Below, piece after piece: positions 48,943 to 58,063 of a stretch of 64,000 nt of DNA. Location of the stretch: assembly GCA_035949055.1 (NCBI GenBank), contig DASZIO010000053.1:1-64000 (forward strand). Direction: 5' to 3'. Origin of the DNA: Bog-756 sp035949055. GTDB taxonomy: Bacteria; Actinomycetota; Acidimicrobiia; Acidimicrobiales; RAAP-2. Every line of letters begins with the position of its first letter. Positions within the stretch are counted from its first letter, which is position 1. Below the pieces are notes generated by a model. The model ran no database searches. It was not told the DNA's origin and saw nothing but the letters and a program-made list of their open reading frames with translations. The translations under genes were made by a program, and so were the position numbers.

Positions 48943-51312
48943 GTGTCCCTCCGAGGCCGACGGCAGGCGCTTCTCGACCGTGACGACCTGCGGGGTGACG
49001 ACTTCTGCCACGCCTACGCCCGGGTGGCCGACGAATGGCTCTCCGAGCTGTTCGAGGCGGCGACCGGCGGCGACAAGCGAGGCATCGCCCTGGTGGCCGT
49101 GGGTGGCTACGGGCGCGGCGAGCTGTGCCCCTACAGCGACCTCGACGTGGTGCTGCTCCATCGGGGACACCGAGGGATATCGCAGATGGCCGACCGGATC
49201 TGGTACCCCGTCTGGGACGAGGGCATCTCGCTCGATCACAGCGTCCGGCGGCCGGGCGAGGCCCTCGAGCTGGCCGGTAGCGATCTTCGCGTGGCGCTCG
49301 GTCTCCTCGATGCCCGGGTGGTCTGCGGGGATCCCAAGGTGGCAGAGCCTGTCCTCGAGGGCGCCCGGGACCGTTGGGCCAAACAGAAGCCACCGTGGCT
49401 CGGCGTGCTGGCAGATCAGGTTTCCGAGCGTCATCGGTCCTACGGCGACGTGGGCTTCCTCCTCGAGCCCGATTTGAAGGAATCCCATGGCGGGTTGCGC
49501 GACGTTGGCGCCCTGCTGGCCATGATGCTGGCGGTACCCGCTCTGGCCGACTACGTGGACACGGTGGCCATCGACAAGGCCCGCGCCGACCTCACCACCA
49601 TTCGCGTGCAGCTTCATCGTCGGACCGGCCGCGAGCAGAACCGGCTTCTCCTCCAGGAGCAGGACCAAGTGGCCGAGGACCTCGGAGCGCCCGATGCCGA
49701 CTCGCTGATGCAGACCGTGGCGACGGCCGGACGCACTGTGGCCTGGGAAGGGGATGACGCATGGCGCCGGCGGAGTGCCTGGTCCCGTTCGCGGGGCTCC
49801 TCCCGCAAGCGCCGGGGGGCAAACGACGTCGGCCGATCGACCACGCCGACTCCCGCACCTGGACACGCCGACATTCTCACTGGCCAGGACGAAGTGCTGA
49901 TCGCCCAGTCAGCCGACCTTCGCGGGGACCCGACGCTCTCGCTCCGGTTGGCCGCGGTCGCCGCGGAGAAAGACCTGCCGATCGCCCGGGACACGCTCAA
50001 CCAACTGGGCCGGAAAGCCCCCGAACCCGAGGTGCCCTGGCCCCCAGAGGTACTAGCCGCCTTCGTTCGAGTCCTGGCCACCGGCCCCCCGGCTGTCACC
50101 GTCCTGGAGGCGCTCGATCAACGCCACCTGATCGAGCGCTATCTCCCCGAATGGGCAGCTGTGCGAAACAAGCCTCAGCGCAATCCGTACCACCGTTTCA
50201 CCGTGGACCGTCACCTCCTCGAGGCCACGGCCAATGCCGCCACGCTGATGCATCGCGTCAACCGCGCTGACCTGCTCTTGATCGGAACGCTGCTCCACGA
50301 CATCGGCAAGGGGTTCGCCGGCGACCACACCGAGGTCGGCATGGCGATTTCCGCCGACATTGCGCGTCGCATGGGGTTGCCGGGAGAGGATGTCGACGCC
50401 GTCGTCACCATGGTCCGCCTGCACCTGCTGCTCCCCGACACCGCCACCCGTCGCGACCTCGACGACCCGGCCACCGCCGAACGGGTGGCCAAGGAAGTCG
50501 GCAACCGCTCCATGCTGGAGCTGCTGGCCGCGCTGGTCGAGGCGGACAGCCTGGCAACGGGCCCGTCCGCATGGGGGACGTGGAAGGCCGGCCTGGTGGC
50601 CGAGCTGGTCGAACGGACGGGGCGGCTGCTGGCCGGCGAGCCGGCCGCTCCGCCCACGCCGTGGATCACCGACGAGCTCCGAATGGTCATGGATACGGTG
50701 CGCACCCACCGGGCGCCCGCCCTGTCGATCGAGGACCCCACCGTGACGGTGGTGGCACCCGACCGTGTCGGACTGCTCGCCGAGGTGACCGGGGTGCTCG
50801 CCATCCATGGGCTCAACGTGCGATCGGCCGTCGTGGCCGGGGACGACGGGGTCGCGGTGGAGGTGTTCACCGTCGAACCCTCTCGAGGCCGATGGCCGGC
50901 GGCGGCTCGTTTGTCGGACGACCTCGCCGCCGTGATGCGGGGAACGCTGTCGGTCGACGCCCAGTTGGCCAAGCTCGCCCACACCTACCGGAAGGAGCGC
51001 CGGACGGCTACCCCACACCTGGTGTCGACCCAAGTCACCGTGGACAACAACGCCTCCGCCGCCTCGACCGTAGTCGAGGTCCGGGCCGAGGACGTGGTGG
51101 GCCAGCTCCACCGCATCACTCGAGCGCTCGTCGATTGCCACCTCGATGTCATCTCGGCCAAGGTGTCCACGTTCGGATCGGCGGTGGTCGACGCCTTCTA
51201 CGTGCGCGGGCCCGGAGGAGGGAAGCTCACCGATCCCCGGCTGGTCAACGAGCTCGAACTGGCGGTGAAGGAGCGGATCACGCTGATCGGCCCGCACGAC
51301 GTGCCGGCCTGA
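48943..51312 (+). CDS. glnD: [protein-PII] uridylyl-/adenylyltransferase GlnD
   Basis: GlnD senses glutamine and modifies PII proteins; in actinobacteria the modification is usually adenylylation. The 789-residue protein has an N-terminal nucleotidyltransferase domain with GGYGRGELCPYSDLDVVLLH. The GlnD central domain includes RHRSYGDVGFLLEPDLKESHGGLRD. There is an HD domain with RNPYHRFTVDRHLLE and LLHDIGKGF, and two C-terminal ACT domains (VVAPDRVGLLAEVTGVLAI and VVEVRAEDVVGQLHRITRAL). All catalytic motifs look intact. A 30-residue Ser/Arg-rich disordered insert follows the first domain. The start is GTG at 48943. No glnB/glnK or amtB is adjacent. Confidence 0.95.
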   Translation: MSLRGRRQALLDRDDLRGDDFCHAYARVADEWLSELFEAATGGDKRGIALVAVGGYGRGELCPYSDLDVVLLHRGHRGISQMADRIWYPVWDEGISLDHSVRRPGEALELAGSDLRVALGLLDARVVCGDPKVAEPVLEGARDRWAKQKPPWLGVLADQVSERHRSYGDVGFLLEPDLKESHGGLRDVGALLAMMLAVPALADYVDTVAIDKARADLTTIRVQLHRRTGREQNRLLLQEQDQVAEDLGAPDADSLMQTVATAGRTVAWEGDDAWRRRSAWSRSRGSSRKRRGANDVGRSTTPTPAPGHADILTGQDEVLIAQSADLRGDPTLSLRLAAVAAEKDLPIARDTLNQLGRKAPEPEVPWPPEVLAAFVRVLATGPPAVTVLEALDQRHLIERYLPEWAAVRNKPQRNPYHRFTVDRHLLEATANAATLMHRVNRADLLLIGTLLHDIGKGFAGDHTEVGMAISADIARRMGLPGEDVDAVVTMVRLHLLLPDTATRRDLDDPATAERVAKEVGNRSMLELLAALVEADSLATGPSAWGTWKAGLVAELVERTGRLLAGEPAAPPTPWITDELRMVMDTVRTHRAPALSIEDPTVTVVAPDRVGLLAEVTGVLAIHGLNVRSAVVAGDDGVAVEVFTVEPSRGRWPAAARLSDDLAAVMRGTLSVDAQLAKLAHTYRKERRTATPHLVSTQVTVDNNASAASTVVEVRAEDVVGQLHRITRALVDCHLDVISAKVSTFGSAVVDAFYVRGPGGGKLTDPRLVNELELAVKERITLIGPHDVPA

Positions 51313-51330
51313 TCGCGTCACGCACCCGAC

Positions 51331-51376
51331 TCACGCAGGCGCGTTCACTCTGCGTGACATCCCGTTCACCAACGGG
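51331..51376. terminator. two adjacent hairpins between glnD and the transpeptidase gene
   Basis: A perfect 8-bp stem TCACGCAG/CTGCGTGA (51331-51357) is followed three bases later by a perfect 6-bp stem CCCGTT-CACC-AACGGG (51361-51376). Neither ends in a T-run, so factor-independent termination is not certain; they could also be regulatory structure in the leader of the downstream gene. Confidence 0.4.
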
Positions 51377-51408
51377 ACTGGTAGATTTGCAGGCAGCGAG
51401 GGAGGAAG

Positions 51409-52572
51409 ATGCCAGCGGGACACGCACATTCGAGACCACCGCGCCCCAGGCGGCGATCCAGGCGACCGACAGGATGGACCATTGCTATCTCGGTGGCGGC
51501 CCTGGCTGTCATCGCCGTCGCGGCTGCCGCGTTCACGGTCCGCGGCCCGAACAACCGGGCAGTCGCCTCGCCCACCTCGAGCCCGCGGGGTAACGGCGGT
51601 CCCCTGCGTGTGGTCTCGCTGACCCCGGTCGCCAACTCGACCGGGGTGCCGAGCAACACCACCATCTCCGTTCGGTTCTCGGCCTCCCTCGGCTCCCACT
51701 CCCCCAGCCCGTCGCTCAACCCGCCAGTGCCCGGCACGTGGCAGGTGGTGACGCCGGACACGTACATGTTCGTGCCCACCGCACCGCTCGTGCCTTCGTC
51801 GACCGAGACGGTCTCGGTACCGGCCGGGGACGGCGGCGTCGTGAGCGCATCTGGCCAGCCGCTGACCGAGGGGGCCTCCGCCCGTTTCACCGTTGCCCAG
51901 GGCAGCACCCTCCGCCTCCAGCAGTTACTGGCCCAGCTGGGCTATTTACCGGTGAGCTTCACCCCGGCCGGCCCGCTGGCCGCACCCCAGGAGGCCGCTG
52001 AGGCCCAACAGGGATCGTTCAATTGGCGCGGGAGCGAGCCGACTTCGCTGCAGAGCCTGTGGAACGTCGGCACCCCCAACGAGATCACGACCGGGGCCGT
52101 CATGGCCTTCGAGTCCCAACACAACATGAAGACCGACGGCTCGGCGGGCCCGGCGCTATGGACTCAACTGCTGACCGATGCCGCCGCCGGCGTGCTGGAC
52201 CCGGGACCCTACAACTACGTGTACGTGGACAAGAGTCTGCCGCAGACGGTCACGGTGTACAGCAACGGTGCCCCTGTCTACTCCACCCGGGCGAACACCG
52301 GGGTGGCGGCGGCCCCGACCGCATCAGGCACGTTCCCCGTGTACGTGCGCTACCGGGTGACGACGATGTCGGGCACCAACCCCGACGGGTCGAAGTACTC
52401 CGATCCGGGCATTCCGTGGGTGAGCTACTTCAACGGGGGCGACGCCCTCCACGGCTTCGTCCGAGGTGGCTACGGCTACCCTCAGAGCGACGGCTGTGTC
52501 GAAATGCCGCCGGCCAATGCCGCCGTGGTCTACCCGTTGACACCCATCGGCACTTTGGTCACGGTGGCATGA
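51409..52572 (+). CDS. L,D-transpeptidase with N-terminal membrane anchor and Ig-like region
   Basis: This 387-residue enzyme makes 3-3 cross-links in peptidoglycan. Residues 1-20 are Arg-rich, and 24-46 are a membrane span (AISVAALAVIAVAAAAFTV). A bacterial Ig-like region follows (about 65-160), then a helical peptidoglycan-binding-like segment (LRLQQLLAQLGYLPVSFTP), then the YkuD catalytic domain from about 265. The active-site cysteine is in SDGCVEMPPANA, with the catalytic His in GGDALHGFVRGG, so the enzyme should be active and insensitive to most penicillins. A strong GGAGGAAG ribosome-binding site lies before the ATG at 51409. Confidence 0.93.
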   Translation: MPAGHAHSRPPRPRRRSRRPTGWTIAISVAALAVIAVAAAAFTVRGPNNRAVASPTSSPRGNGGPLRVVSLTPVANSTGVPSNTTISVRFSASLGSHSPSPSLNPPVPGTWQVVTPDTYMFVPTAPLVPSSTETVSVPAGDGGVVSASGQPLTEGASARFTVAQGSTLRLQQLLAQLGYLPVSFTPAGPLAAPQEAAEAQQGSFNWRGSEPTSLQSLWNVGTPNEITTGAVMAFESQHNMKTDGSAGPALWTQLLTDAAAGVLDPGPYNYVYVDKSLPQTVTVYSNGAPVYSTRANTGVAAAPTASGTFPVYVRYRVTTMSGTNPDGSKYSDPGIPWVSYFNGGDALHGFVRGGYGYPQSDGCVEMPPANAAVVYPLTPIGTLVTVA

Positions 52573-52606
52573 CCCGGATGCGCCGGGCAACCCGGTGCGC
52601 CCGAAA

Positions 52607-53443
52607 TCACCCGCTCGGGCGGGCGGAGGGGAACTCCGGCGGCCGGCGTTCGTTCATGGCGACGACCCCCTCCTTCGCGTCCTGACCGAGGAAGCCGAGC
52701 ATCTCGAGGGCGAGTGACTCCCCGAACACGGGGGCATTCGAGCGGAGCCATTGGTTGAGGGCCCGCTTGGTCCACTGCACCGCAGTCCTGCTCCCTGCAG
52801 CCAGCGCCCCGGCAACGGCCAGGGCTTCGCTGACCACGTCCTCATCGGGCACGCATCGGGTCACCAGCCCGATCCGCTCGGCCTCGGGCCCGTCGACGAA
52901 CTCGGATGTCAGCAGGTAGTACTTGGCCTTCGCCATCCCGCACAAGAGAGGCCAGAGGAGCGCGGCGTGATCGCCGGCCGCCACCCCGAGCCGGGTGTGA
53001 CCATCGGAGATCCGGGCCGACTCGGCCATGATGGAGACGTCGGAGAGCAGGGCCACAGCCAATCCGGCGCCGACGGCAACGCCATTGATCGCGGCGACGA
53101 TCGGCTTGACCGACGTCAGGATCGACTCGACCACCGCGTTGGCGTCACGCCATTGCTCGACGACGGCGGCATGGTCGGTGGTCATCCGCTCCACCATGGC
53201 CAGATCCCCGCCGGCCGAGAAGGCCCGGCCGGACCCCGTGATCACCGCGGCACCGACCGATACGTCGGCGTCGACGACCGGCCATACCTCGGACAGCTCG
53301 CGGTGGAGCCGCTCATCTGCGGCGTTCAGGACCTCCGGTCGGTCGATGGTGATGAGCACCACTCCGGGGCTCGGGCGCTCGAAGCGGAGGTGGCGGAACT
53401 CGCCGTAACTGGAAAAGGTCGGAGACCTCGGGCCGTCGGTCAT
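52607..53443 (-). CDS. enoyl-CoA hydratase/isomerase family protein
   Basis: This 278-residue crotonase-fold protein has oxyanion-hole segments AFSAGGDLAMVERM and GVAVGAGLAVALLSDV. The two catalytic glutamates of classical hydratases (in the PEIGLG and (A)ME positions) are not obvious: the corresponding segment is TRLGVAAGDHAALLWPLLCG, so this may be an isomerase, decarboxylase or another crotonase activity. It is a distant paralogue of the hydratase at 16.9 kb. It is convergent with the L,D-transpeptidase gene and divergent from the DUF4388 gene. Confidence 0.85.
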   Translation of the reverse strand: MTDGPRSPTFSSYGEFRHLRFERPSPGVVLITIDRPEVLNAADERLHRELSEVWPVVDADVSVGAAVITGSGRAFSAGGDLAMVERMTTDHAAVVEQWRDANAVVESILTSVKPIVAAINGVAVGAGLAVALLSDVSIMAESARISDGHTRLGVAAGDHAALLWPLLCGMAKAKYYLLTSEFVDGPEAERIGLVTRCVPDEDVVSEALAVAGALAAGSRTAVQWTKRALNQWLRSNAPVFGESLALEMLGFLGQDAKEGVVAMNERRPPEFPSARPSG

Positions 53444-53603
53444 GACTCCAGATCATGGCCCGAAACGGCCTCCGGGCGAGGCTGCTGGTGGTCCGATGGC
53501 CTGGACCGGTGCCTTCCGAGGCCGTGATATCCAGTGTGGATCACCCTGGTCCACCCGGTTATCGTGGTTTGCACAAAGTATTGCGATTGGAAGGGCACCG
53601 GAG

Positions 53604-54650
53604 ATGACCAGAAGGCGACGGTCCCCGGCAGGGCCACCCGCGGGCGACGGCATTGACAGCCTCGAGCGTATGCTCGGACCGTTAGCAGAGCGCACCGGCG
53701 GAACGGTCCCCGATGGTGACGTGACGCCGGCCATCGACCGGTCCTCAGTGCTCGAGATGTCCGTGGACGGGAAGGAAGCCATCATGAGCCCCACTGGAGC
53801 CTCGGCCGAGACCTCCGCATCATTGACAGGCTCGCTTGCCGTATTCACCCTCTCCGACGTCTTGATGCTTCTGGCATCGACTTCCCAGACTGGTGAGCTG
53901 CATGCGGTCGGTGACGACATCGAAGGATGGCTCTGGCTGGCTGACGGTCAGCTGGCCAACGCCCGGGTCGGTTCGGCGACGACCATCGGCCAGGCCGTCT
54001 TCGAGCTGGCCTGCATCATCGAGGGCAGCTTCTCCTTCAGCACCGGCGTTGTGTCATCGAGCGGCCATCCGACCGTACCGGTGGCGGCTGTGCTGCAAGA
54101 GGTCCGCCCCCAGGTCGACGAATGGAGGGACCTCCGGATGGTGATCCCCCTCGAGTCCGAGGTGAATCTCTCGCCGAGCCCACCAGATCAGGACGTCCGA
54201 ATCCGCAGCGACCAGTGGCGTGTGCTCACCACGGTGGGCAACAGCGGTCTCACGGTGAGGTCGGTCCTCGACAGGATCGGTGGGGAACAGATCGTCGGCT
54301 TGCGAACTCTCCGTGACCTGCGGACCGCCGGCCTCATCGCCGTCGGCGCCCCGGACCGACTCGATCCCCCCCTACCCGGTCCCGCACCGGAAGAGGCATC
54401 CCGTCCTGGGGGCGACACAGCCCCGGGCCCGATAGCCGAACCGGCCGGGCAGCCGGCCGAACCAGCCGACCGCGAGGCCTCGCCCGAGCCCGCCGAACCG
54501 CAACCCTCTGGGCCGGCCGGGCCGTCCAGCCCTCCGCCCGGCCAATCGGGGGGCCTGGCCGAGGTGGCCATCATGCCCCCGCCGATCGCCGTCGATCCTT
54601 GGGCCCCCCCATCCGACGTGAATGACGCAGGAGGCAACGGGGTCGCCTGA
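53604..54650 (+). CDS. DUF4388 (PATAN-like) domain protein
   Basis: This protein of about 348 residues has a DUF4388 module at about residues 70-180: LTGSLAVFTLSDVLMLLASTSQTGELHAV, then IEGWLWLADGQLANARVG, and FELACIIEGSFSFSTG. Such modules are found in bacterial signalling proteins, often with response-regulator or roadblock partners, and are thought to mediate protein contacts. A small winged-helix-like segment follows (QWRVLTTVGNSGLTVRSVLD, IVGLRTLRDLRTAGLI), and the C-terminal 100 residues are Pro/Ala/Glu-rich. The ATG at 53604 has a weak GGAG site. It meets the next gene stop-to-stop with no spacer. Confidence 0.82.
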   Translation: MTRRRRSPAGPPAGDGIDSLERMLGPLAERTGGTVPDGDVTPAIDRSSVLEMSVDGKEAIMSPTGASAETSASLTGSLAVFTLSDVLMLLASTSQTGELHAVGDDIEGWLWLADGQLANARVGSATTIGQAVFELACIIEGSFSFSTGVVSSSGHPTVPVAAVLQEVRPQVDEWRDLRMVIPLESEVNLSPSPPDQDVRIRSDQWRVLTTVGNSGLTVRSVLDRIGGEQIVGLRTLRDLRTAGLIAVGAPDRLDPPLPGPAPEEASRPGGDTAPGPIAEPAGQPAEPADREASPEPAEPQPSGPAGPSSPPPGQSGGLAEVAIMPPPIAVDPWAPPSDVNDAGGNGVA

Positions 54651-55202
54651 TCAACCCCCGGAGTTGAGGGTGGTCGTGGTGCAGGTGCCGTCCTGCTGGC
54701 AATGGTGCACCACGGCCAGGAGGACGATGGCCAGGACGACGCCGATGGCGATGCCGGCGAAGCCGATGATGATCCCGGCCAGGGCCATCCCCTTCCCCTG
54801 CTGCGTGCCCCCGGACCGCTTGATCTGCGAACGGGCGATGAAGCCGAAGACGATGCCGAGGACGGCGCCCACGCCGTACAGCCAGAAGAAGAACGAACAA
54901 ACCATGGCGGCAATGGCCAGGCCGTTGGTCTTCGTCATCGGCGCAAACCCGTAGGGCATGCCACCGCCGGCGTAGCCGTACCCCGTGGCGACGGGCGGTC
55001 CGTAACCGGGGGGTGCCCCCGGTGTTCCGTAGGCTGCCATTGGCGCTCCGTAGGTGGCACCGGGTAGCGCTTCGTAGGAGGTACCAGGTGGCGGTCCGTA
55101 CGTCGGACCCGCGGGGGCCGCGTAGCCCGGGGCCTGGTCCGGCGAGTACCACTTCCCGTCCGAGGCCAGCCACCATCCCGGCCCCTGCGACACGTCACTC
55201 AC
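54651..55202 (-). CDS. DUF2510-like/DUF4190 membrane protein
   Basis: This 183-residue protein begins MSDVSQGPGWWLASDGKWYSP, a short domain of the DUF2510 type. It has a Gly/Pro/Tyr-rich linker of about 70 residues, and two membrane spans in the DUF4190 pattern (NGLAIAAMVCSFFFWLYGVG, LGIVFGFIARSQIKRS, MALAGIIIGFAGIAIGVVL). This is a common actinobacterial plan with unknown role, perhaps protein-protein contact at the membrane. Its stop codon abuts the stop of the DUF4388 gene (TGA and TCA are adjacent). The start is GTG at 55202. Confidence 0.85.
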   Translation of the reverse strand: MSDVSQGPGWWLASDGKWYSPDQAPGYAAPAGPTYGPPPGTSYEALPGATYGAPMAAYGTPGAPPGYGPPVATGYGYAGGGMPYGFAPMTKTNGLAIAAMVCSFFFWLYGVGAVLGIVFGFIARSQIKRSGGTQQGKGMALAGIIIGFAGIAIGVVLAIVLLAVVHHCQQDGTCTTTTLNSGG

Positions 55203-55294
55203 CGGTGGGCCTCCAATGATCCGATCGGCGTCGAGGCTACCTTGCCGTCCCGGCCAGACCGCGGAACCTCACTACCCGGGACGCCGTCGCTCTC

Positions 55295-55900
55295 TCACAC
55301 CTCCTTCAGCCGATCGGCCAACGCCCGGAACGCCCGGCCGCGGTGGGACAGTGCGTGCTTCTCCTCCGGCGCCATCTGGGCAAAGGTGCGGCCGCCACCG
55401 CCGTCGGGGGCGAAGACCGGGTCATAGCCGAAGCCGCCATCGCCCAGCGCCGACGGGGCGATGGTACCGAGCACCTCCCCTTCGGTCCAGACCTCGCCGG
55501 TATCGGGAAATCCGACGAAGGCCACGCACCGAAACCTCGCTCTCCGCCGGTCCGGTGTATCGGCCTGATGCCGCCCCAGCTCAGCGAGAAGCTTGCTCAC
55601 GTTGTCCGCGTAGGAGGCGTGATCACCTGAATAGCGGGCGGAGTAGACGCCGGGAGCACCGCCCAACGCGTCGACCTCGAGCCCGGTGTCGTCGGCCACC
55701 GCCGCCATTCCGGTGGCTTCCACCAATGAGAACGCCTTCAGTCGGGCGTTGTCGACCAGGGTGTCTCCCGTTTCCGCGACGTCCGGGGCCGACAGGGGCC
55801 GGGGGCGCAGGACCAGGCCGGGTACCGATCCGAGGATGACGCGGATCTCTTCTGCCTTGTCGGGGTTGGCTGTGGCCAGGACGAGCTCGAGTCCCTCCAT
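55295..55900 (-). CDS. rdgB: non-canonical purine NTP pyrophosphatase RdgB/HAM1
   Basis: RdgB cleaves dITP, ITP and XTP to monophosphates, keeping hypoxanthine and xanthine out of nucleic acids. The 201-residue protein begins LELVLATANPDKAEEIRVIL, the family's N-K-x-x-E motif. It has the conserved ADDTGLEVDALGGAPGVYSARYSG and GDGGFGYDPVFAPDGGGRTF-like loop in the C-terminal half, and ends HRGRAFRAL. It lies 3 bp after rph on the same strand, the usual rph-rdgB pairing. Confidence 0.95.
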   Translation of the reverse strand: MEGLELVLATANPDKAEEIRVILGSVPGLVLRPRPLSAPDVAETGDTLVDNARLKAFSLVEATGMAAVADDTGLEVDALGGAPGVYSARYSGDHASYADNVSKLLAELGRHQADTPDRRRARFRCVAFVGFPDTGEVWTEGEVLGTIAPSALGDGGFGYDPVFAPDGGGGRTFAQMAPEEKHALSHRGRAFRALADRLKEV

Positions 55901-55903
55901 CGC

Positions 55904-56665
55904 TCAGCGTGGCGGGGGCGGCTCGGCCAGCGTCTCAGCCTCGAGATCGAGCAGCTGTGCGATCCCGTGCTCGGCCAGGCTCAGCATCTCGTCGAGCTCG
56001 CCCTTGGTGAAGGGCATTCCCTCAGCCGTGCCTTGCACCTCGATGAACCGGCCGGATGCGGTCATGACGACGTTCATGTCCACCTCGGCCCGGCTGTCCT
56101 CCGCATAGGGGAGGTCGAGCACACAGACCCCGTCCACCACCCCCACCGAGACGGCGGCAACGGCTTCGACCAACGGGTTGGCCTTCAGGTCCCCCTTCAT
56201 GACCAGTCGGGTCATCGCGTCGTGAAGCGCCACGTAGGCGCCGCAGATCGAGGCCGTCCTGGTCCCCCCGTCAGCCTGGAGCACATCGCAGTCCACGGTG
56301 ACCTGCAGCTCCCCGAGGGCAACCATGTCGCACACCGAGCGCAATGAGCGACCGATGAGCCGCTGGATCTCCTGCGTCCGCCCGGAGAGCTTCCCCTTGG
56401 CCGCCTCGCGGGCGACCCGCTCCTCGGTCGACCCAGGCAGGAGGGAGTACTCGGCCGTCACCCATCCCTTGCCGCGACCTCGCATCCACGGCGGGACCCG
56501 GTCCTCCACGGAGGCCGTGCAGAGCACCCGGGTCCGCCCCATGGACACGAGCACCGAGCCCGGGGCGAAGACGGTGAAGTCCCGCTCGAACCGGGCTGGT
56601 CGCAATTCGTCGATCCGCCGCCCGTCTGACCTGGCTGTTCGGCGGGTCGCCGACTCTTTGCTCAC
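55904..56665 (-). CDS. rph: ribonuclease PH
   Basis: RNase PH trims the 3' ends of tRNA precursors phosphorolytically. The 253-residue protein has all family motifs: RTARSDGRRIDELRPARFER at the N-terminus, GRTRVLCTASVEDRVPPW, GRTQEIQRLIGRSLRSVCD and DCDVLQADGGTRTASICGA, and the phosphate-contacting Arg in SGRTQEIQRLIGRSLRS. The start is GTG at 56665. It is first of the rph-rdgB pair. Confidence 0.96.
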   Translation of the reverse strand: MSKESATRRTARSDGRRIDELRPARFERDFTVFAPGSVLVSMGRTRVLCTASVEDRVPPWMRGRGKGWVTAEYSLLPGSTEERVAREAAKGKLSGRTQEIQRLIGRSLRSVCDMVALGELQVTVDCDVLQADGGTRTASICGAYVALHDAMTRLVMKGDLKANPLVEAVAAVSVGVVDGVCVLDLPYAEDSRAEVDMNVVMTASGRFIEVQGTAEGMPFTKGELDEMLSLAEHGIAQLLDLEAETLAEPPPPR

Positions 56666-56813
56666 GGCTTCAACCCCTTCCCGACTCTGCTCGGCGCGTC
56701 GTCCCTCGCGCTCCAGGGCGCAGGTCGGCAGAGTAGCCCAGAGTGCCTACACGACCGCCCCTGTCACCTCGGGCCACCCGCCCGCCGGAGGCGGTCGGGG
56801 AGCAACCCACCGG

Positions 56814-57761
56814 TCAGAAGAACGTGATCCGCTTGGCCCGCTCCTCGACGACGTCGAGCGGGTCGGTCCAGGCGCCGGTGGACAGGTACTTCCAACCACC
56901 GTCGGCGGAGACGACCACTACCACACCCGTAGCGATGGAACGAGCCGTCCTGACCGCGCCGGCCAGCGCCGCTCCCGAGGAGAGACCGGCAAAGATCCCC
57001 ACCTCGGTGAGCCGCCGCGTCCATTCGATGGATTCTCGGGGCCGAACGATGCGCTTCCCATCGAGAAGGTCCGCCCCGCGCCCCTCGATGAAGATGGGCG
57101 GGATGTACCCGTCGTCGAGATTTCGCAGGCCGTCGACCATCTCGCCGGCCGGGGGTTCGATGGCCCACACTCGAACCTTCGGATTCTGCTCCTTCAGGTA
57201 TCGGCCGACCCCGAGCAGGGTGCCCGATGTTCCCAGGCCAGCCACGAAGTGGGTGACCTCGGGGCAGTCCCGCCAGATCTCGGGTCCGGTTCCCTCGTAG
57301 TGAGCCTTGGGATTGGCCGGGTTGGCGTACTGGTACAGGAAAGCCCACTCGGGGTGCTCGGCGGCGAGCAGGCGGGCCCGCCGGACCGCTCCGTTGGATC
57401 CCTCGGCCCCGGGGGACTCGATGATCTCCGCCCCCCATGATTCGAGCAGCTGGCGCCGCTCGATGGAGACGTTGGTGGCCAGCACCACCTTGAGGTGATA
57501 GCCCTTCACCCGGCAGATCAGGGCCATGCCGATCCCGGTGTTGCCCGAGGAGGGTTCGATGAGCGTCTGGCCGGGCTTGAGGAGCCCGTCCTTCTCCGCC
57601 TCTTCGATCATGGCGAGGGCGATACGGTCCTTCACCGAGCCCCCCGGGTTCTGCCCCTCGAGCTTCATCAGCATGCGCACGCCAGGATTGGGACTGAGCT
57701 GGGATATGTCCACCAGCGGAGTGTTCCCGATCAGCTCCAGCACGGAGTCGTGCAGGGTCAT
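56814..57761 (-). CDS. cysM: cysteine synthase CysM (CysO-thiocarboxylate-dependent)
   Basis: This 315-residue PLP enzyme is of the cysteine-synthase family. The PLP lysine is in NPGGSVKDRIAL, and the phosphate-binding loop is GTSGTLLGVGRY, with substrate loop EPSSGNTGIGMAL. In mycobacteria, CysM uses O-phosphoserine and the thiocarboxylated CysO protein rather than sulphide; the neighbours cysO and mec here show the same pathway. The ATG at 57761 overlaps the cysO stop by 4 bp (ATGA), so the two are coupled. The C-terminus ends ITFF, similar to mycobacterial CysM tails. Confidence 0.93.
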   Translation of the reverse strand: MTLHDSVLELIGNTPLVDISQLSPNPGVRMLMKLEGQNPGGSVKDRIALAMIEEAEKDGLLKPGQTLIEPSSGNTGIGMALICRVKGYHLKVVLATNVSIERRQLLESWGAEIIESPGAEGSNGAVRRARLLAAEHPEWAFLYQYANPANPKAHYEGTGPEIWRDCPEVTHFVAGLGTSGTLLGVGRYLKEQNPKVRVWAIEPPAGEMVDGLRNLDDGYIPPIFIEGRGADLLDGKRIVRPRESIEWTRRLTEVGIFAGLSSGAALAGAVRTARSIATGVVVVVSADGGWKYLSTGAWTDPLDVVEERAKRITFF

Positions 57762-58063
57762 GGGAGCCCGGGCGTCGGGTACCTGCGCGCCCCTCCGGCC
57801 ACGGCCGGCAGGATCGAGATCTCGTCGGTGTCCTTGACCGGGGTGTCGAGCGCCGACAGGTACCGGATGTCGTCGTCGTTGAGGTACACGTTCACGAATT
57901 TGTGCAAAGTCCCGTCGTCGTTGACGACCTGTCCGTTCAGACCGGGGTACTCCTCCACCAGGGCGGCGATGACCTCACCAACCGTCGAGCCGCGGGCCGG
58001 AACGGTCTTGGCTCCTCCCGCATGAGGCCGAAGGACGGTCGGCAGATTCACGTGGACGGTCAC
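57758..58063 (-). CDS. cysO: sulfur-carrier protein CysO (ThiS/MoaD-like) with extended C-terminus
   Basis: CysO is a ubiquitin-like sulfur carrier whose C-terminal glycine thiocarboxylate donates sulphur to CysM. The 101-residue frame starts VTVHVNLPTVLRPHAGG and continues KFVNVYLNDDDIRYLSAL and ILPAVAGG, exactly the mycobacterial pattern, but the reading frame runs ten residues past the diglycine (ARRYPTPGLP). Mycobacterial CysO ends at the diglycine. The tail must therefore be removed, presumably by the Mec protease encoded upstream on the same strand, before activation. A strong AGAGGAGA site lies before the GTG at 58063. The stop overlaps the cysM start, so the tail may exist to create the coupling. 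Confidence 0.9.
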   Translation of the reverse strand: MTVHVNLPTVLRPHAGGAKTVPARGSTVGEVIAALVEEYPGLNGQVVNDDGTLHKFVNVYLNDDDIRYLSALDTPVKDTDEISILPAVAGGARRYPTPGLP

